A stretch of 64,000 bases of DNA from Candidatus Bathyarchaeia archaeon (GCA_038882715.1 JAVZNR010000003.1:93123-157122); one strand, 5' to 3'; numbered from the stretch's first letter, positions 10,051 through 18,212 are shown. The notes: generated from the sequence alone by a model not told the origin. Translations and numbers: made by a program.

Positions 10051-10080
10051 TTACAATTCTTACATGTAAAGAATGTAAGG
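10051..10080. promoter_or_regulatory. palindromic operator between integrase and AbrB genes
   Basis: The divergent intergenic region holds TTACATGTAA (10060-10069), nested in a longer imperfect inverted repeat from TTACAATTCT to AGAATGTAA. Its place between a divergent integrase and an AbrB-type regulator suggests a binding site for that or another repressor. This is an inference from position and symmetry. Confidence 0.45.
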
Positions 10081-10134
10081 AGTAAGATATTTAAGATTTT
10101 CCCTACAAAACTTAAATGTAGGAGGAAAAACGGA

Positions 10135-10281
10135 TTGCAAAAAACTCTTGGAGCGGCTAAAATAAGCACGAAGGGGCAGGTTACAATCCCAGCTGAAGCG
10201 AGGAGAAGATTTAACCTCAACGCGGGCGATCTGGTCCTCTTCATTGAGGAGGATGGCAAACTCATTTTGAAGAAGGGGTAG
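10135..10281 (+). CDS. AbrB/SpoVT-type DNA-binding protein
   Basis: 48 residues with the swapped-hairpin core: KISTKGQVTIPAEARRRFNLNAGDLVLF, then an acidic hairpin and KLILKKG. The frame is open further up, but a TTG at 10135 has GGAGG ten bases upstream and gives the usual domain length, so it is chosen. Such proteins dimerise and repress their own or neighbouring promoters; the palindrome at 10051-10080 is the obvious candidate target. It is divergent from the integrase gene. Confidence 0.75.
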   Translation: MQKTLGAAKISTKGQVTIPAEARRRFNLNAGDLVLFIEEDGKLILKKG

Positions 10282-10533
10282 CTACTCAACCCTAACATTC
10301 CGCATCTCCAGGATATCGCTTTTTAGGATGACGAGGCCGGATTCGAAGGAAAACTCGCTTTTATCCGCGCCCTTATCCCACAGTATCCACAGGGCCTTAT
10401 CGCTCTCCTTAACGATCCAGCCTACCGTCTCGCGGACGATTGGGGATAGGAGGCTGTGTTTGCTATTGCGGAAGAGAACATGGTCTAGATATCGGATATA
10501 TACGAGCCGCTTTAGCCCATTATCTTTATCCAT
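10282..10533 (-). CDS. hypothetical element protein, 83 residues
   Basis: Starts at ATG 10533 with a strong GGAGGTG site. The sequence has a beta-rich pattern (WIVKESDKALWILWDKG, SGLVILKSDILEM) and no recognised motif. It is third in a tight minus-strand set: MCM-like gene, 50-residue gene (4-base overlap), then this one (8-base overlap). The tight packing suggests a replication or copy-control role in the element, but this is only context. Confidence 0.5.
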   Translation of the reverse strand: MDKDNGLKRLVYIRYLDHVLFRNSKHSLLSPIVRETVGWIVKESDKALWILWDKGADKSEFSFESGLVILKSDILEMRNVRVE

Positions 10534-10678
10534 CAGTCCACCTCCAGTCTCCGCTTGGATCAAGCGCCAGTTTCCCCTCTTTGAGCAACATTTTGAAGAG
10601 TGAATCCGCTTCTCCACGGCTTAGGCCGAGACTCATGACAGCATTTAGGAACTTCGAAGCAGCCCTAAAAATACTCAT
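10526..10678 (-). CDS. small hypothetical protein, 50 residues
   Basis: ATG at 10678 overlaps the TGA of the MCM-like gene as ATGA, the classic coupling signal, and the stop overlaps the next gene start. The protein begins MSIFRAASKFLNAVMSLGL and ends DPSGDWRWTDG; the profile is a short helical pair with a Trp-rich tail. The overlaps on both sides are the main evidence that it is real. Confidence 0.5.
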   Translation of the reverse strand: MSIFRAASKFLNAVMSLGLSRGEADSLFKMLLKEGKLALDPSGDWRWTDG

Positions 10679-12697
10679 CTTTTAACGAATTTTACGCCTT
10701 TAGGCGTGAAGCTGTAGCCGTCTTTATCGCTTCGAAGCAGCCCTAAACCCTTAAGAATATTAACTTTCCGCGTAATCGTCTTCTCGTCTGTCTCCAAAAA
10801 TGCTGCCAGCTCGTCTCGCTTAGCTTTGCCGTGCTTGACAATGTAGTCAATTATTCGGAATATGTAGCTGTCCTGTAATGTCCCGCCCCTTAGCTTTATA
10901 TCTGATTGCATCTCCTCCATTAGTGCCTTATTTATGGCTGAAAACTCCTCATCGCTTAGATTTCTTAACGTTCGTTGAACCTCCGCGTATTTGTCTAGCT
11001 CGATGTCACGGGCGCAAAAGTCGAGCCATTCATACGCGAGTTTGTAATGTCTTTCAGAGGGCTCTAATTCACCCTCAAGGAGCGCAAAGCTGTAGGCGAT
11101 AACAGCCAGCTTGTATGGAATATTCCTTAATAATAATGGTATATCTTCCACCCCGTAGCGTTTCTCAAGCTCTTTGCTCAGCTCCATGATCTTAGGCCAA
11201 AGATCGCTTGGAATCCTGTACGTGATTTCTTGGCTTAAGTTCCATCTGAGAATTGTTCTTGCAGCATCAAGTACCCTTTTATCGTCTTCGGTTAGGCTGT
11301 AAACGGTTGAGTCATAGCGGACGTCTATTGGAATTCCATAAGTGTAGATTGCAAAGGCGAATCGCGCTAAGAACTTGCTGTCGAAAATCTTTAATGCCAC
11401 GCATTTATAAACAAGCTCATCGAAGGGTTGAGCTGGGTTGTTGAGTATTTTTAGCCGGCACCTTGCCCACAGCTCCATGTTCTTAATACCGGCTATCGTG
11501 CATATCCCATCCCTTCTACTCTCGATCTGCTCGTCTAAGGCGTGTGGAGGTATATTATCAATAATAATGAAGCTTAAATCCGCGCTTGGAAGGGCGCCTT
11601 TCTTCGCAACCCAACCTATTCCCTCAACCTTCTCTAAACCAACCGTCAGGCCCGCCTCGGTTTTACGCCCCCGTAGATATTTGCCGGCTCCCAGCCAGTT
11701 GATTAGGAACCTCGCCCTCTGGCTCTTATAATTGGTGCTGGGCCCCAGCTCCCCAGTAGTTGCGCCTAGCTCCTTATCTCCGCTTTCAGGTGTTTGAACC
11801 CACACGGGGCTGGCTATCGTTAGGAGATCTGCCATGAAACCCTTGCGCACCTCATCGCCTTTAGCGTTAGCTGCCTTCCGAAGGATCTCAGCTATCTGCC
11901 ATATTCCCGATCCCTCTAAGCCATCAGGCTTAGCAATTCCCCGTAATACTTCACGGGCTTTCTCGACTTCCTCGGCTGGCGGAGCCAGAACCTCGCTCTC
12001 GCTTGTGAAAGCCACAATTAATACGCCTATTCTTCCACGATAACCTCTACAAAGCCAGCCCTCAGCAATAATCCAGTTTGGGCATCTCCGTAAATCGCAT
12101 CTCTCCCCGTGGATGAACCAAGCGCGCCCTTCCCCTCCACTTAAATCGTAGACTAACGCATGGGTTACAGCCCACTCACTTCGTCCCTGATAAATGACTT
12201 TCTTACGCCACTCTGGGCAACGTTAAAAGTTTCGCTTTTCAGCAAATACTGAGAGGGCATCGAGAGGATTATTAGTGTCAAAGTAAGTGGCCCAGGCCGA
12301 GGGATCAAAGCGCCTTTCATCATTAACGCTTAACTTTAAGCCTTTCCTAAGTGGGCACTTATCTATCTCGCATTCCCCCTGGCTCTTTACACTTGAAAAG
12401 AATCTCTGAAAAACGGCTGACTGGAGTGGCTAAAGCGGATATTTGCACGCGGCCCCTAAATGGCCGATCACCCGTGAAACTAAACGTTTCGCCTACTTCA
12501 GTAGCAGGCGGCAGTTCCGTAGGTAATGTGATCTTAGGCGGGGCTCTTGCTTCCATAGGGAGTAGATTTCTAAGCATCCCTTGGATGTAATCCTCACGTA
12601 GGAGCTTCTCACGCCACCTATACTCCTTCAATATGGTTACAGATTGTTCAGGCGTATAGCCCCAGTATAATAGGCGCTCTAAAGTTCCCATGTCCAC
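10675..12697 (-). pseudogene. MCM-type replicative helicase of the integrated element, disrupted
   Basis: Joining three stretches gives about 674 codons, normal MCM length. The 5' frame (12697-12359) holds the N-terminal helical part and the first OB strands (RPFRGRVQISALATPVSRF, then FKCKE). Removing one base from the five-base run at 12375-12379 leads to GECEIDKCP, completing a zinc site, and onward to TAA at 12223-12225. The same frame then runs on with RCPEWRKK, a second Cys pair region (RCDLRRCPNW) and the AAA+ domain: degenerate Walker A GPSTNYKS, AGLT pre-sensor strand, Walker B SFIIIDN (catalytic Glu replaced by Asn), sensor 1 KILNNP and an Arg-finger-like LARF. A winged helix closes the protein. 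The 446-residue 3' part has a GTG at 12015 but no ribosome site. Confidence 0.7.
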
Positions 12698-12730
12698 CTC
12701 GGAGGGGCTTGGCTTGCCGGCAAGCCCGCC

Positions 12731-13050
12731 TTACAAATATTCATCTAAGACTTTATCTTTCTCTCGAACCTCCTTCAATGTGTAGCCTAACTCGTTCTCA
12801 TAGTTCTCCCAGCCACCTTCAGGCCGCTCAGCCTCCTTAATAGCGCCAATGAAGACAACATTAGCGCTTTTGCTCCCATACTTCGCATATAGCTCATCCA
12901 ATAATTGCTGGGCATCGTTAATTTCCAATGGCGTCCCTTCAACATGATAGCCTGTAATCGTAAAGAATCGATCTTGGCTATAGACTTCGATATTGCCATG
13001 TCTAAAATTCTCAATTTTGCCCTCGCCTCTCTTAGCAACTTGAGTAATCC
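12731..13050 (-). pseudogene. fragment of a primase-polymerase-like protein
   Basis: The frame ending at 12731 reads upstream as GNIEVYSQDRFFTITGYHVE then GTPLEINDAQQLLDEL. The pattern IEVYs..RFFTiTG.h..GTP is characteristic of the N-terminal primase-polymerase domains of plasmid and phage replication proteins. The frame hits a stop near 13045, where a neighbouring frame (HGLRGLLKLLREA) seems to carry the missing start of this block. The rest of the protein is absent, so this is a 3'-truncated and probably frameshifted relic. It lies just upstream of the MCM-like gene, an order seen in archaeal plasmid replication modules. Confidence 0.5.
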
Positions 13051-13137
13051 TCTAAGTCCATGAATTTAAAAAGGCTCGGCGTTCTTAGGAAAAGACGTGA
13101 TTGACATTTAAACAATTAAAAATAGAAAAAGAGAAGA

Positions 13138-13157
13138 TTTTGCGGGAGATATCGCCA
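13138..13157. repeat. direct repeat copy 1 (left of toxin-antitoxin pair)
   Basis: TGCGGGAGATATCGCCA preceded by TTT; the similarity to the copy at 13757 extends about 11 bases further left (AAAGAGA-type) with two changes. It lies 110 bases before the antitoxin start. Confidence 0.8.
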
Positions 13158-13266
13158 ATTATCTTGGCATAAGAAGACAGATAATAAGGTTTATAGGTTT
13201 AAATGTGTGGGATGCAAAACTTTAATTTAGAGCATTTTCTCCATAATTATTTTAGGTGTTAAAGAG

Positions 13267-13473
13267 TTGGACATATCTGTTTCTGAAAGCCAGTTGAGGC
13301 TTATACTAAATAGACTGGATATGGTTAGGCTGGAGCTTTTGAGACTTAGAGCCATGCTTCTACCAGAGGAGGAGCTGAGCGAGGAAGAGAAGAAAGAGCT
13401 TGAAAAGGCTCGAAAGGAGATAGCGGAAGGTTCAGGCATAAGCCTTGAAGACCTCATTAAGGAGATAGGCTGA
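13267..13473 (+). CDS. antitoxin of a RelB-type pair
   Basis: 68 residues starting at TTG 13267 with GGTG ten bases upstream. The protein is mostly helical and highly charged (LSEEEKKELEKARKEIAEG) and ends in SLEDLIKEIG, the usual tail by which such antitoxins wrap their toxin. The toxin gene starts six bases after its stop, so the two are co-translated. Antitoxins of this type neutralise the RNase and repress the operon. Identification relies mainly on size and partner. Confidence 0.65.
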   Translation: MDISVSESQLRLILNRLDMVRLELLRLRAMLLPEEELSEEEKKELEKARKEIAEGSGISLEDLIKEIG

Positions 13474-13479
13474 CAACAA

Positions 13480-13743
13480 ATGTTTCAGATAATCTTATCT
13501 CAGAGAGCTAGAAAATCCATCGAGAAACTCCCTGAGCACTATAAAAGAAGGATTATTGAGCTGCTCTTAATTTTTCGTGAGAATCCGGTTCCAGCTGAAT
13601 ATTACGACGTCAAAAAGATCAAAGGATACACAGACACTTATAGGGTTAGAATCGGCGACATTCGAGTGATCTACGAAATATTATGGAACCTTAATAAGGT
13701 TCATGTATTATTGGTTGAATGGAGAGAAAGAGCCTACCCTTAA
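13480..13743 (+). CDS. RelE/ParE-family toxin
   Basis: 87 residues with the whole RelE fold signature: LSQRARKSIEKLPEHYKRRI, KKIKGYTDTYRVRIGDIRVIYEI and a C-terminal strand VHVLLVEWRERAYP. RelE-type toxins cut mRNA in the ribosome; ParE-type toxins poison gyrase. The RVRIGDIRVIYEI strand pattern fits RelE better. With its antitoxin it sits between two direct repeats, so the cassette may have moved as a unit or serves to stabilise the neighbouring element. Confidence 0.85.
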   Translation: MFQIILSQRARKSIEKLPEHYKRRIIELLLIFRENPVPAEYYDVKKIKGYTDTYRVRIGDIRVIYEILWNLNKVHVLLVEWRERAYP

Positions 13744-13756
13744 ACAAAAGAGAGGG

Positions 13757-13776
13757 TTTTGCGGGAGATATCGCCA
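13757..13776. repeat. direct repeat copy 2 (right of toxin-antitoxin pair)
   Basis: Same 20-base core as 13138-13157, directly after the toxin stop, and immediately followed by a sequence resembling a tRNA 3' end. Together the two copies frame a 0.6-kb cassette. Confidence 0.8.
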
Positions 13777-13812
13777 CGTTGGGATTGATTCAAATCCCAC
13801 CGGCCCCACCAT
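13777..13812 (+). other. tRNA 3'-end-like remnant
   Basis: Reads GATTCAAATCCCACC then GGCCCCACCA, i.e. a T-loop-like TTCAAAT, the 3' strand of a T stem, a possible acceptor strand CGGCCCC, discriminator A and CCA. The 5' strand of the T stem is distorted by extra bases and no 5' half (GGGGCCG) is seen nearby, so it is not a working tRNA. It may be an attachment-site scar. Confidence 0.4.
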
Positions 13813-14225
13813 CACTGAACCTAGGACGGTGGGCTCAGGGCTTTTGGAGTTTGGTTTGTGGCTTTTGAGGAGGGGTAATAGGGAAAGCACAGTTAAAAAG
13901 GAAACTGAGGATTATTAAGTCTTTAAGTGGTTCTCCTCAAGATATGACGTTTCAAGTTCAGGCCTCATGCCGCATAACTGCCTAAAATCCATTTATATGT
14001 CTTTGATGAACGCCTTCAACTCGCCTTCTTTTCCTAAAGAATCTTGTGTTGTAAATGTCTTGAAGGTACTAACATTTATATTCGTATGTATGAATATTTT
14101 TAAATCGCCTTTTTCATGTAAATCTGCCTTTTTTCAAAAGGAATTTTTTACGAAAACCTTTTATATTTTTATAAACCTATAAGTATCGTCATTTATTTAC
14201 ATATTTCGCTGTTAGGTGATAGTAA
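13813..14225 (+). promoter_or_regulatory. intergenic region and promoter of the inositol-phosphate operon
   Basis: About 400 A/T-rich bases without a convincing gene. A TATA-like stretch TTTTATATTTTTATAAA lies at 14159-14175, which would start a transcript near 14200. An AGGTGAT ribosome site (14214-14220) precedes the ATG of inositol-1-phosphate synthase. Nothing else recognisable was seen. Confidence 0.5.
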
Positions 14226-15305
14226 ATGGTTATCAGAGTCGCTATAGCTGGTATTGGTAATTGCGCTTCGGCACTAGTTCAAGGTGTAGAGTACTATAAG
14301 GATGCTAGAGATGATGAAGTCGTTCCAGGGCTAATGCATGTGAACTTCGGTGGATATCATGTCAGAGACATAGAATTTGTTGCAGCCTTCGACGTTAATA
14401 AGTTGAAGATCGGAAAGGATTTAAGTGAAGCGATCTTCACCGAGCCAAACTGCTGCGCAGTATTCGTTGAAAATATGCCAAAACTGGGCGTTAAAGTTCT
14501 TCCAGGACCAATCCTTGATGGCGTTGGCCCGCATATGAAGGATGCGTTCAAAGTATATTCGGAGGAAGAATACGAGCCTGTAGATGTTGCTTCAGTCCTT
14601 AAAGAAGTAGACGCTGATATGCTCGTAAACTTCCTGCCAGTTGGCAGCTATCATGCTACCCGCTATTACGCTGAGGCGGCACTTAAGGCTGGATGCGCCT
14701 TTGTCAACTGTATACCAGAGTTTATCGCGAGTGATAAAGAGTGGGCTACTAGATTCGAGATGGCTAAGTTACCTATTGCTGGTGACGATGTTAAGAGCCA
14801 GCTTGGCGCAACTATCCTGCATAGAGCCCTCATTAACCTGTTTGTCGAAAGGGGCGTTGCAATCGATGAAACCTATCAGCTAAATATTGGCGGAAACACT
14901 GACTTCCTAAATATGACCCTTGAGGAGAGATTGAAGACTAAGAGGATAAGTAAGACCAAAGCTGTAACGAGCCTCATTTCATATGATGTGCCAACTAGAA
15001 TTGGTCCGTCAGATTACGTTCCATTCCTTAAGGATAAAAAGATATGTTATATTTATATTAAAGGGAGGAATTTTGGGAATCAGCCTATCAGGGTTTCGCT
15101 GAAACTTGAGGTTGAGGATTCACCAAATAGTGCAGGTATGGTTATAGACGTTATAAGGGCCGTTAAGATAGCGCAAGATAGGGGTATATCTGGACCATTA
15201 ATTAGTATATCAGCATACGCCTTTAAACATCCACCAGTTCAAGTCGATGATCATATTGCTCGTAAATGGGTTGAGGAATTCATTGAAGGTAAAAGGGAGC
15301 GCTAA
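14226..15305 (+). CDS. ino1: myo-inositol-1-phosphate synthase
   Basis: 359 residues, the normal size of the short prokaryotic form. An NAD-binding start (VAIAGIGNCASALVQGVEYY) is followed by the family blocks VNFLPVGSYHATRYYAEAAL, FVNCIPEFIAS, GDDVKSQLGAT and NIGGNTDFLNM. The catalytic region includes KTKAVTSLI and GPSDYVPFL. It converts glucose-6-phosphate to L-myo-inositol-1-phosphate using NAD internally. First gene of a three-gene set leading to inositol phosphodiesters, made as thermal solutes or lipid head groups. The ATG has an AGGTGAT site. Confidence 0.95.
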   Translation: MVIRVAIAGIGNCASALVQGVEYYKDARDDEVVPGLMHVNFGGYHVRDIEFVAAFDVNKLKIGKDLSEAIFTEPNCCAVFVENMPKLGVKVLPGPILDGVGPHMKDAFKVYSEEEYEPVDVASVLKEVDADMLVNFLPVGSYHATRYYAEAALKAGCAFVNCIPEFIASDKEWATRFEMAKLPIAGDDVKSQLGATILHRALINLFVERGVAIDETYQLNIGGNTDFLNMTLEERLKTKRISKTKAVTSLISYDVPTRIGPSDYVPFLKDKKICYIYIKGRNFGNQPIRVSLKLEVEDSPNSAGMVIDVIRAVKIAQDRGISGPLISISAYAFKHPPVQVDDHIARKWVEEFIEGKRER

Positions 15306-15352
15306 GCAGCCCCTTCCGGCTTTAACAATATTTTTCGGCTTTTAGGTGATGA

Positions 15353-16138
15353 TTGTTGAAGGCCCTTATAATTGCTGCTGGCTGTGGAGAAAGATTAAAG
15401 CCGTTTACGCTTACTGAACCTAAGCCTTTAATGCCGCTTTTAGGCTCAAGAATAATTGAGAGAATTATAGTCTCCATAAGAAATGCTGGAATAAGTGAAG
15501 TTGTAATAGTTATAGGTTACTTGGGTAAAAAGATAATGGATTTTCTTGGCGACGGGTCAAAATACGGTGTAAAAATAAGATTTGTGGAGAATAAGTTTTG
15601 GAGGCTGGGTAATGGTGTCTCCGTATATGTGGCTCGGAGAAAAATTAGGGGAAGATTCCTGCTCCTTATGGCAGATCACGTTTTCGATCCAAAGGTTTTA
15701 TCTATGCTAAAAGATTTTAGTAGCAATGTTGCCGCTGATGAATGTGTGCTTTGCGTTGATACTAGAATGAAATATGTTTTTGACATGGATGATGCTACGA
15801 AAGTTAAAATCGTTAATGGTAGAATCGTTGATATAGGGAAGGATTTAGAAGATTTTAATGGAATAGATATGGGCATTTTTCTATGCTCACCCATAATCTT
15901 TGAGACTTTAAAAGATAATATTAGAAGGGGACTTTATACCTTAACCGATGCTGTTAAAGAATTAGCAAGACAGGGTAAAATGAAACCCCTCATTATTGAT
16001 GAGGAGGAGTTATTTTGGATCGATATAGATACATTTAAGGCTCTGGAGATAGCTGCGGCTCTTTTAGAGATGAAATCTACGCTGGAAAAATTTAGAGAAA
16101 GCCCCTATGCCCCTCCTATTGACAACCTAGATATTTAG
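15353..16138 (+). CDS. CTP:inositol-1-phosphate cytidylyltransferase-type nucleotidyltransferase
   Basis: 261 residues of the GT-A nucleotidyltransferase fold. The start LKALIIAAGCGERLKPFT, then EPKPLMPLLGSRIIERII, is the nucleotide-binding signature; MADHVFDPK supplies the metal-binding Asp; WIDIDTFKALEIA is the C-terminal motif seen in inositol-phosphate cytidylyltransferases. Starts are two adjacent TTG codons (15353, 15356) after AGGTGA. Between inositol-1-phosphate synthase and a CDP-alcohol phosphotransferase it most likely makes CDP-inositol. In some hyperthermophiles this domain is fused to the next enzyme; here they are separate genes. A sugar-phosphate substrate is not excluded. Confidence 0.8.
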   Translation: MLKALIIAAGCGERLKPFTLTEPKPLMPLLGSRIIERIIVSIRNAGISEVVIVIGYLGKKIMDFLGDGSKYGVKIRFVENKFWRLGNGVSVYVARRKIRGRFLLLMADHVFDPKVLSMLKDFSSNVAADECVLCVDTRMKYVFDMDDATKVKIVNGRIVDIGKDLEDFNGIDMGIFLCSPIIFETLKDNIRRGLYTLTDAVKELARQGKMKPLIIDEEELFWIDIDTFKALEIAAALLEMKSTLEKFRESPYAPPIDNLDI

Positions 16139-16175
16139 GCTGCTGGAAATCAGCGGGAGGAGAGTGGCTTAAAAT

Positions 16176-16844
16176 ATGTTTGAGAAAGAGAAGGGCCCAT
16201 CAGATTTTTTAGCATACTATATTCATAGACCTATAGAAAATTTCATTGTGCAAAAGCTGATAAATACAAGGATAACCCCCAACCAATTAACTATAGCGAC
16301 TAATATTGTCGCCTATATCGTCGCCATACTTTACTTTTCGGGCTATCTTCTCCCTGGCTCGATTTTAAGCTTTGTTGTCGGATTAATGGATGGATTAGAC
16401 GGTAAGCTTGCGAGGGCAAGGAAACAGACGACAAGACTTGGCAAAATGGAGCACGCCTTTGACCTACTTTTTGAATTCTCGTGGCTAATAGCATTAGCGC
16501 TCTTCTTATACAGAGAATCTGGGGAATCTCTATCTCTTTTACTCTGCTTATTCTCGATCCTCCTAATATCATTTTATCGATGCTGTTACGATATATTCGG
16601 CAGAACCATGGGCATAAGTCTAGACATATATGGAGATTTTGAGAAAGTCTTCAGAAGAATTGCTGGAAGGAGAAACTTGTATAATATTCACATACTTTTA
16701 GGGGTGCTTTTTAATGTGCCATTATATGCGTTAGCAAGCATAATGATCCACGCTGCCATAACATCTATAATATATGCCTGGAGAGCAATGAAACACCTAC
16801 ATAAAGCGGACACGATGGATTCTCATCTCAAGAAGTCTATATAG
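16176..16844 (+). CDS. CDP-alcohol phosphatidyltransferase family enzyme (di-inositol-phosphate phosphate or archaetidylinositol-phosphate synthase)
   Basis: 222 residues with about five to six membrane helices. The family motif is present as MDGLDGKLARARKQTTRLGK then MEHAFD. In the usual DGxxAR-G-D-D pattern the third Asp is replaced by Glu (GKMEHAFD), which is uncommon. It follows the cytidylyltransferase by 37 bases with a GGAGGAG site. The expected reaction joins CDP-inositol with inositol-1-phosphate to give the phosphorylated precursor of di-myo-inositol-phosphate. The alternative is transfer of inositol-phosphate to CDP-archaeol. The trio favours an inositol product; which one cannot be decided here. 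Confidence 0.75.
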   Translation: MFEKEKGPSDFLAYYIHRPIENFIVQKLINTRITPNQLTIATNIVAYIVAILYFSGYLLPGSILSFVVGLMDGLDGKLARARKQTTRLGKMEHAFDLLFEFSWLIALALFLYRESGESLSLLLCLFSILLISFYRCCYDIFGRTMGISLDIYGDFEKVFRRIAGRRNLYNIHILLGVLFNVPLYALASIMIHAAITSIIYAWRAMKHLHKADTMDSHLKKSI

Positions 16845-16872
16845 GATGTTAGCGCATAGCAGCAGGTTTAGG

Positions 16873-17154
16873 TCAAAGCTCAATTATTATTGTGATTTTC
16901 GATACAGATGCTCTGCAAATTTTTCTTACACCTCTTTTGCCCCTCTGATAATTCGCTTTGATTAATCCAGTCTCCTCAAGGAGCTGTATCTGCTCACTTA
17001 CATAAGCCTCGCTTAAACCCAACCTCTCAGCTATTGATGAAACATCCAAACTCTCTTTGGAAAGTATCTGCAATATTTTTAGGCTTGTTGAAGTTAAAAT
17101 TTCAGCTATCTTTAAAGCATCCTCACCTTTCACTATAAGCTCATCTGACTGCAA
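16873..17154 (-). CDS. ArsR-like winged-helix regulator
   Basis: 93 residues. Helices and wing are clear: STSLKILQILSKESLDVSSI, AERLGLSEAYVSEQIQLLEE, then TGLIKANYQRGKRGVRK as the wing. The C-terminal strand SKITIIIEL may mediate pairing. It is convergent with the inositol operon, ending 29 bases from it, so a role in its control is possible but unproven. No metal-binding cysteine pair is seen. Confidence 0.8.
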   Translation of the reverse strand: MQSDELIVKGEDALKIAEILTSTSLKILQILSKESLDVSSIAERLGLSEAYVSEQIQLLEETGLIKANYQRGKRGVRKICRASVSKITIIIEL

Positions 17155-17307
17155 ATGAGTTTTTCATCCCCCTAGTTCGCTTCCAATTAACTTAACTAAC
17201 CTTTAATGTCCTTTAAATTTTTTATGATTATAAGCTCCAAAATCGCCTTAATATTAAAATCGCATTTTCCACTCTCACTTTATATGATTGTAGAAAAAGA
17301 AAAATAG

Positions 17308-17327
17308 GGTTGCGGGAGATATCTCCA
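17308..17327. repeat. diverged third copy of the TGCGGGAGATATC repeat
   Basis: GGTTGCGGGAGATATCTCCA differs from the copies at 13138 and 13757 at a few positions and becomes a perfect palindrome GGAGATATCTCC. It lies about 125 bases before the tRNA-Leu gene. Confidence 0.6.
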
Positions 17328-17449
17328 AACAAAGGAATGGAAAGCGCGGTCTCCATTATCAAGCGGGAGCATCTGCCTACTACCTAATGGAGAAATAGAT
17401 TTATCCCCCTTCTCCAACAAAATTTTATCTTGGTACATTGGGCCCATAA

Positions 17450-17535
17450 GCGGGGGTGTCCGAGTGGTCAAAGGAGGCAGGCTTAGGACCTGCTGCCGTA
17501 GGGCTGCGTGGGTTCGAACCCCACCCCCCGCACCA
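17450..17535 (+). tRNA. tRNA-Leu (anticodon UAG), CCA encoded
   Basis: Acceptor GCGGGGG pairs with CCCCCGC (17525-17531), followed by A and CCA. The anticodon arm is GCAGG-CTTAGGA-CCTGC with anticodon TAG. A long variable arm (type II, as required for Leu) and a canonical T arm GTGGG-TTCGAAC-CCCAC follow. A TATA-like ATTTTATCTTGG lies upstream. The first 18 bases recur at 8545 next to an integrase gene, and an integrase remnant ends 42 bases downstream, so this locus has been an integration target. Confidence 0.97.
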
Positions 17536-17576
17536 CCACATGAAAATCATGAGGGGGGTTCATCCAAGAATCCCCT

Positions 17577-18212
17577 TTAATACTTTGGTTTTCTGAAGAT
17601 TTTGACGCCGTCAACCTCGCAGACATACTCGAAGCCGGCTTCTACTAAAGCGCATGTCTCCCCAACGGTCTTAGCGGTTTTGGAAACATATTCTTTAGCA
17701 TCCCTGAATAACGCCTCCTCAAGCTGCACGTAGATAAGCGTGTTCTTAATGTTTTTATGGCCTAGTATCTGCATGACATGTACAATATCTCTTGTCTTAT
17801 GGTATTCCATGGTTGCCTTCCAGTGGCGCAGAGTATGGAAGGTTATTTTAGTCAGCATGGGGTTCTTTAGTTTACGCGCAAGGCGATTACGCTGCCTCCT
17901 AAAGTGGTTAGCGAAGTGTTTCAGGCGTTCTTGCGGTTTAGAGAAAACCCACTCGCCTTTATCCATAGGTAGGCTGTTAAGCATTTCGAGGAGCTTTTGG
18001 CTTATTGGAAGTATACGTGGTTTACTCCCCTTTTCAGGGCGGATTCTCACAGTTCTAGTAGCTGAGTCTATATCGCTCCATTTTAAGTGCCAAGCTTCCC
18101 CTGAACGCGCCCCCGTTTCCTTTAGGAGCTGAAGGAAGGTTGCCACCCTCTTGCTGCATCCAGCTATTAACTGATCGATCTCATCCTCACTTGGAATAAA
18201 TGGGAGACTCCT
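17577..18212 (-). pseudogene. tyrosine recombinase remnant beside tRNA-Leu
   Basis: The catalytic domain is intact: R in LKETGARSGEAWHLKW, HxxRH in FHTLRHWKAT, GHKNIKNT and the nucleophile Tyr in NTLIYVQL. GTG at 18146 would give 189 residues, but the same frame continues upstream through LPFIPSEDEIDQLIAG to a TAG at 18213-18215. A neighbouring frame then shows HLKPKGRLEESPIY, the usual preceding block, so the 5' half is broken and mostly lost. It closely resembles the fragment at 60340-60696. The 3' end points toward the tRNA, as in integrated archaeal elements. Confidence 0.75.

Noticed and set aside
13703..13918. Open frames on both strands after the toxin gene
   Set aside because: They cross the repeat and the tRNA-like scar and have no ribosome site; the minus-strand GPVGFES segment is tRNA antisense.
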